Below are positions 7,913 through 11,214 of a stretch of 11,214 nt of DNA, piece by piece. The stretch covers positions 1-11,214 of the forward strand of contig JALNWE010000085.1 of NCBI GenBank assembly GCA_023231065.1. The letters are read 5' to 3'. Below the pieces are notes generated by a model that saw only the letters and a program-made list of their open reading frames with translations, was not told the DNA's origin and made no database searches. Source of the DNA: Bacteroidales bacterium. Its GTDB lineage: Bacteria > Bacteroidota > Bacteroidia > Bacteroidales > FEN-979. Position 1 is the first letter of the stretch. The number at the start of each line of letters is the position of its first letter. The translations under genes were made by a program, and so were the position numbers.

Positions 7913-9296
7913 GGTATTTATTGACCGGGACAAGTTATATTCCCTGATTGAAGGGAAAGCCCCGGAAACAAGCCAGGTCAACACAATTCTCAATAAAGCT
8001 TTAAAGCTGAAAGGGTTGAACCTGGAAGAAGTTGCTTCGCTTCTTCGCGTCGAGGAACCTGCTGTTATCCGGATGATCATGGATACGGCGCATACGGTCA
8101 AGGAAGAGATCTATGGAAAACGGCTGGTGCTGTTTGCCCCTCTATATACCGGTAATGTCTGTATCAATAACTGCACATACTGTTCATTCAGGCGCGACAA
8201 TAAACTCATTAGGCGGAAAGTGCTTACGATGGATGAGATCGCCGAAGAAACCAGGGCCCTTCTGAGGGAAGGTCATAAAAGGGTGTTGCTTATCTGTGGC
8301 GAAAGCAAACGGAACAACACTGATTACATGGTGGAGGCCATCCGCACTACATACGCGGCCAGGGAAAACGGCGGAAGGGACTATATCCGTCGGATCAATG
8401 TCGAGCTGGCGCCCATGGAAACCGAAGACTTTGCCAGATTGAAAGCCGAGAGGATCGGGACCTATGTCTGCTTCCAGGAAACTTACGATCCGGCGCTGTA
8501 CCGGAATTTTCACCCGGCCGACACGGAAAAGGGAAATTACGAATATCGTCTTACCGTCATGGACAGGGCCATGGAGGGAGGCATCAACGACGTTGGTATC
8601 GGGGCGCTGTTAGGGCTGATCGATTATCGTTTTGAGGCGCTGGCAATGATGGAACATGCCCGCCATCTTGAAACCGCTTTTGGTTGTGGCCCCCATACAG
8701 TCAGCGTTCCCCGTATCGAGCCTGCCATTGGCGCTCCCAACGCGGATAACATCCCATCGAAGGTATCCGACAATGATTTTAAAAAGCTGGTGGCCATCAT
8801 CAGGATTGCGCTGCCCTATACCGGGATCATCCTTAGCACCAGGGAAAACGACGCCATGCGGACCGAGCTCATCCATTATGGCATCAGCCAGATATCTGCC
8901 GGATCCCGCACAAACCCGGGATCATATACGCACGAAGAAGAGCATACAGGGAGCCAGTTTTCATTAGGCGACCACAGGACCCTCGACCAGATGATATTTT
9001 CACTTGCCAACGAAGGCTTTATCCCTTCATTCTGCACCGGATGCTACCGCAAAGGAAGGGTCGGACAGGATTTTATGGATCTTGCCAAACCCGGCCTTAT
9101 CAAGCAATATTGTATGCCAAATGCCCTCTTTACCTTTACAGAATACCTCGAAGATTTTGCTTCCCCCGAAACCAGGGAAAGAGGACTGGCAGCCATTCAT
9201 AACCTGTTAGGCGAAGTTGAAAATACGACCCTCAGGACGAAAATATCCAACAACCTCCGTTCAATTAAGGAAGGTCAACGGGATATCTATTTTTGA
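7890..9296 (+). CDS. hydG: [FeFe]-hydrogenase maturase HydG, radical SAM tyrosine lyase
   Basis: A 468-residue cytoplasmic radical SAM enzyme, close to the usual HydG length. HydG cleaves tyrosine to p-cresol and dehydroglycine, then forms CO and cyanide and loads them on iron as the Fe(CO)2(CN) synthon used by HydE/HydF to build the H-cluster. The SAM-cluster motif CX3CX2C is at Cys91, Cys95 and Cys98 (NVCINNCTYCSF). The second, HydG-specific cluster is bound by a C-terminal CX2CX22C motif at Cys382, Cys385 and Cys408. ThiH, the closest homologue, lacks this second motif, so its presence decides the call. An ATG at 7842 would add 16 residues. The ATG at 7890 is preferred because of the Shine-Dalgarno-like site and the smaller overlap (23 nt) with the preceding gene. 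No hydE, hydF or hydA is visible in the window. Confidence 0.97.
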   Translation: MNKSERNKVFIDRDKLYSLIEGKAPETSQVNTILNKALKLKGLNLEEVASLLRVEEPAVIRMIMDTAHTVKEEIYGKRLVLFAPLYTGNVCINNCTYCSFRRDNKLIRRKVLTMDEIAEETRALLREGHKRVLLICGESKRNNTDYMVEAIRTTYAARENGGRDYIRRINVELAPMETEDFARLKAERIGTYVCFQETYDPALYRNFHPADTEKGNYEYRLTVMDRAMEGGINDVGIGALLGLIDYRFEALAMMEHARHLETAFGCGPHTVSVPRIEPAIGAPNADNIPSKVSDNDFKKLVAIIRIALPYTGIILSTRENDAMRTELIHYGISQISAGSRTNPGSYTHEEEHTGSQFSLGDHRTLDQMIFSLANEGFIPSFCTGCYRKGRVGQDFMDLAKPGLIKQYCMPNALFTFTEYLEDFASPETRERGLAAIHNLLGEVENTTLRTKISNNLRSIKEGQRDIYF

Positions 9297-9329
9297 TCAA
9301 CATTTCGTTAAATTTGTCGAAAATTTGTC
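9288..9329 (+). promoter_or_regulatory. Candidate internal promoter with 11-bp-period direct repeat before the lipoprotein gene
   Basis: Two exact TAnnTTTG boxes lie here: TATTTTTG at 9288-9295, across the hydG stop codon, and TAAATTTG at 9309-9316. No good -33 box lies 19-21 bases before either. The 9-base repeat AAATTTGTC occurs at 9310-9318 and 9321-9329, one helical turn apart. It overlaps the second box and ends 4 bases before the lipoprotein ATG. This is the geometry of an operator or leader element, but function is inferred from spacing alone. Confidence 0.35.
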
Positions 9330-9333
9330 TGAA

Positions 9334-10365
9334 ATGAAAAAGCCAACGGGATATTTTCTGTTGTTTCTGATTGGGACGCTTTTGATCATAACGTCCTGCA
9401 ATAAAAAAGAAGATGACCAGCCGGGGCAACCCATCAGGGTAGCCATGCTGGCCCAGGGGACTACTTTCGATGATCTTGCATTCCTCCAAAGTTGTAAAAC
9501 CGGGCTTGAGAAAGCAAAAACGAATTTCGGCCTCGAATGTGAATATAACATCGATACAACCACCAACAAATACGAGGAAAGGCTGGAATATTATGGCGGA
9601 TTGAAATTTGATTTGATTATCGCGGTCGGTTATATGTGGAATGATGCTGTTGTAGCGGCAGCCAAAAAGTATCCCGGTTCGCGGTTTGTATTAGTCGATA
9701 CTGAATTATCGGAACCACAGCCAAATGCAATGAGCATCTTGTTCGATGTGGATGAAGTAGCGTATCCTTTGGGCTTTTTATCCGCGTGGTGGGCCAACGG
9801 CCACGATAGCGAAAATCCGGCAGTGGGGTTTGTCGGCGCTTTTGAGGTCGGATCGGTCAGGCAGTTTATCGAACCTTTCCTGAACGGGGTGGAACGGTTT
9901 AACCAGGAATACGGGAAGGCGGTAACCCATCATGGCGCCTATGCCGGTACCTTTATCGATTCCGGGTTGGGCGGGAAGCTTGCCGACAGTCTTATGGAGC
10001 TCGGCGCCGATGTGATGTTTGGCGTGGGCGGGCAAACCGGCAACGGCGCTTTGCTCAAGGCCAAAGAACGCGAAAGGCAAGGCATCGGTGTTGATGTGGA
10101 CCAGTATATCTCTTTCCCGGAGGTTTCAGATATTTTACTATCTTCTGCCATGAAAAGCCTTGATAATGCCATTTATGCTGTTGTCAAATCATTGGTCAAC
10201 GGCAACTTCAACGGGGGTGGGATTTACACCGGCAACCTGGCCAACCAGGGCGTTAAACTGGCCCCCTATCACGATTACGAACCGCAGATACCCGATAGTA
10301 TGAAACTCGCGATTAGCCGTATCGAAGCAGGGATCATTGACGGCAGCATTTCAACCGGATGGTAA
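9334..10365 (+). CDS. BMP/PnrA-family substrate-binding lipoprotein
   Basis: A 343-residue lipoprotein of the basic membrane protein (Med/TmpC/PnrA) family, the ligand-binding component of nucleoside-type ABC importers. The signal peptide ends in the lipobox ITSC with Cys22, followed by NKKEDD. Family segments appear in order: RVAMLAQGTTFDDLAF (35-50), FDLIIAVGYMWNDAV (92-106), ILFDVDEVAYPLGFLSAW (135-152), VGFVGAFEVGSVRQFIEPF (164-182), ADVMFGVGGQTGNGALLKA (225-243) and IGVDVDQY (251-258). Binding of purine nucleosides is known for some members; the ligand here is not determined. A longer frame begins at 9217, but the start at 9334 puts the signal peptide first and lies 37 bases after hydG. 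No ABC ATPase or permease gene follows in the window. Co-transcription with hydG is likely from spacing, though an internal promoter is possible. Confidence 0.93.
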   Translation: MKKPTGYFLLFLIGTLLIITSCNKKEDDQPGQPIRVAMLAQGTTFDDLAFLQSCKTGLEKAKTNFGLECEYNIDTTTNKYEERLEYYGGLKFDLIIAVGYMWNDAVVAAAKKYPGSRFVLVDTELSEPQPNAMSILFDVDEVAYPLGFLSAWWANGHDSENPAVGFVGAFEVGSVRQFIEPFLNGVERFNQEYGKAVTHHGAYAGTFIDSGLGGKLADSLMELGADVMFGVGGQTGNGALLKAKERERQGIGVDVDQYISFPEVSDILLSSAMKSLDNAIYAVVKSLVNGNFNGGGIYTGNLANQGVKLAPYHDYEPQIPDSMKLAISRIEAGIIDGSISTGW

Positions 10366-10369
10366 ACAA

Positions 10370-10440
10370 CAGGGATTACCAATTCTTTTCCCGTTCCTTT
10401 CCTGCCCCTCGATAGTTAGAGGGAGACGGTAATTCCCCTG
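10370..10440. repeat. Nested hairpin immediately downstream of the lipoprotein gene
   Basis: CAGGGATTACC (10370-10380) pairs with GGTAATTCCCCTG (10428-10440) apart from two unpaired bases. Inside it CCCTC (10406-10410) pairs with GAGGG (10419-10423). It begins 5 bases after the stop codon at 10363-10365. No T-run follows, so it is not a standard intrinsic terminator; a role in 3'-end stability is possible. AGAGGGAG (10418-10425) could instead pair with CTCCCTCT (10479-10486). Confidence 0.4.
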
Positions 10441-10441
10441 A

Positions 10442-10873
10442 TGGGTACGTTGGTCCCTTTTATGGCGCCGGTTAATAACTCCCTCTGATTTTCGGTTTCA
10501 GTCATTCAACCTTAAGGCAAGTATCCTCCAATATTTTGGCCCTCATGAATCCAATGTCGATCTCCGTTACCTGATGTTATCTACTAAAACAAAACACGTT
10601 TACCGCCCCGTTTCTTACCTGAACAGGACCGGTGAGATTAAATTATTTGACCGGACACAATTAAAAGCTAAGATAGAAGTAGAAATAACCCCTATACCTG
10701 TGGGGTTTTATTGTATTCAGAAGGATAGCCGTGGAAATATCATCGACCTGTGCAACGCGAAAGGTGACGGGACCGGAACCCGGGTTGAAATCATCCTTCC
10801 ATTGATGACCATATTTGGTTCTTTTGCATTTTTTATTCAGAGTTCGAGGGGCATTAATCATATCTATTCTTGA
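10442..10873 (+). pseudogene. Protein-like open frame without a proper start, possible gene remnant
   Basis: This frame is open for 143 codons, from just after a TGA at 10439-10441 to a TGA at 10871-10873. The first ATG (10574) would give only 99 residues. Translation continues plausibly before that ATG (SFNLKASILQYFGPHESNVD), then runs LFDRTQLKAKIEVEITPIP and KDSRGNIIDLCNAKGDGTG, ending in a hydrophobic tail (ILPLMTIFGSFAFFI). I recognise no family and no catalytic motif. It may be a decayed gene or a chance open frame. A terminator-like hairpin lies within it at 10684-10712, which argues against an intact gene. If it is real and starts at 10574, it is a small hypothetical protein. Confidence 0.25.
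10684..10712. terminator. Terminator-like hairpin with A- and T-rich flanks
   Basis: AATAACCCC (10684-10692) pairs with GGGGTTTTATT (10702-10712), with two bases bulged, around a 9-base loop. The AACCCC/GGGGTT core is perfect and the right side is T-rich, so it could act on either strand. It falls inside the doubtful frame at 10442-10873, and one of the two calls may be wrong. Confidence 0.25.
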
Positions 10874-10955
10874 CCACAGATCGACCCGGAATTTGGGCTC
10901 ATGGAGGGGCCTTTTTAGTGATTTTCCACAGCCGGATAGCTTGATGCGGGGATTC

Positions 10956-10994
10956 CCCCTTCTCCTTGAGGAGAAGGGGCAGGGGATGAGGTGG
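10956..10994. repeat. REP-like dispersed extragenic repeat
   Basis: CCCCTTCTCC (10956-10965) and GGAGAAGGGG (10970-10979) form a perfect 10-bp stem with a TTGA loop, followed by the tail CAGGGGATGAGGTGG (10980-10994). This CCCCTTCTCC...GGGGCAGGGGATGAGGT pattern resembles a family of short extragenic repeats I recall from many bacterial genomes. The palindrome is seen directly; the family assignment is from memory. No T-run follows, so it is not called a terminator. Confidence 0.55.
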
Positions 10995-11112
10995 AGGGCT
11001 GGATGCCAGGGAGGCGGCTTCTTTTTTATCGGATTGTTTTTGAATCTATAAAAAGTTTGTAATTTAGTAGGGGAAAGTTAAGGGCGCTTTGATATGGGGG
11101 GCTCTGGATTTG

Positions 11113-11205
11113 GCTAACCAATCACGAAAAAGTTGAGATAATAAATTGAAAATGTTCATGTATAATTGATAATGACAATGGATCCGCTATAATTGATCGG
11201 TTAGC
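11113..11205. repeat. 12-bp inverted repeat enclosing two TATAATTGAT copies
   Basis: GCTAACCAATCA (11113-11124) and TGATCGGTTAGC (11194-11205) are reverse complements at 11 of 12 positions, 69 bases apart. TATAATTGAT occurs at 11161-11170 and again at 11188-11197, the second copy running into the right arm. No coding sequence is seen between the arms. It could be a small mobile-element end, an operator pair or chance; the window ends 9 bases after the right arm. Confidence 0.35.
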
Positions 11206-11214
11206 GAGTCGTTA

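Larger units (their letters stand above)
10874..11214. other. Gene-free right edge with repeats
   Basis: No protein-like reading frame is seen on either strand over these 341 bases. A 78-codon plus-strand frame from 10815 to 11051 runs through a dispersed repeat and is judged spurious. The stretch contains the REP-like hairpin at 10956-10994 and the inverted repeat at 11113-11205. The last 170 bases are more AT-rich than the genes to the left. Confidence 0.6.

Noticed and set aside
9217..9333. Longer start for the BMP lipoprotein at 9217
   Set aside because: It would bury the signal peptide and lipobox behind 39 residues read out of frame within hydG.
10895..10917. GGGCTC...GAGGGGCC followed by TTTTT as an intrinsic terminator
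   Set aside because: The stem needs a 3-base bulge, its core is only 3 bp, and no intact gene precedes it.
10815..11051. Plus-strand frame of 78 codons at the right end
   Set aside because: It runs through the REP-like palindrome (LLLEEKGQGMR is a translation of the repeat) and has no protein-like remainder.
1..11214. CRISPR arrays, tRNA or rRNA genes, insertion sequences with transposase
   Set aside because: No regularly spaced repeats, no cloverleaf-type or rRNA-like sequence and no transposase-like protein were found.

Overview
The window most likely comes from an anaerobic member of the Bacteroidota (Bacteroidales-like). Three things suggest this. Two envelope proteins carry lipoprotein-type leaders. 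Several upstream regions contain the Bacteroidota -7 box TAnnTTTG. There is also a [FeFe]-hydrogenase maturation gene, hydG. The assignment rests on these features only; no database comparison was possible.

Layout. The left edge (1-138, minus) holds the probable 5' end of a gene that runs off the window. Next come a HAD-superfamily phosphatase (271-885, plus) and, convergent to it, an AraC-family regulator (918-1862, minus). The regulator is divergent from a tight three-gene tripartite efflux operon: lipoprotein-type adaptor (2004-3047), RND inner-membrane pump (3044-6106) and TolC-type outer-membrane channel (6103-7446). The genes overlap by ATGA at both junctions. The AraC protein is the obvious candidate for local control of this pump.

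A second co-directional block follows: a small TM1266-type 'iron-only hydrogenase system regulator' (7631-7912), hydG (7890-9296, overlapping it by 23 nt) and a BMP/PnrA-type substrate-binding lipoprotein (9334-10365). HydG makes the Fe(CO)2(CN) synthon for the H-cluster from tyrosine. Its usual partners hydE, hydF and hydA are not in the window. The lipoprotein has no ABC permease or ATPase beside it here.

The right 850 bases (10366-11214) contain no convincing intact gene. They hold a nested hairpin just behind the lipoprotein gene, a protein-like reading frame that stays open upstream of its first ATG (possible gene remnant), a terminator-like hairpin inside that frame, a REP-like dispersed repeat with a perfect 10-bp stem, and an inverted repeat at the far right edge.

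I see no clearly new biological system. The least expected features are the hydG/TM1266/BMP-lipoprotein grouping, with an 11-bp-period direct repeat between hydG and the lipoprotein gene, and the structured non-coding right end.
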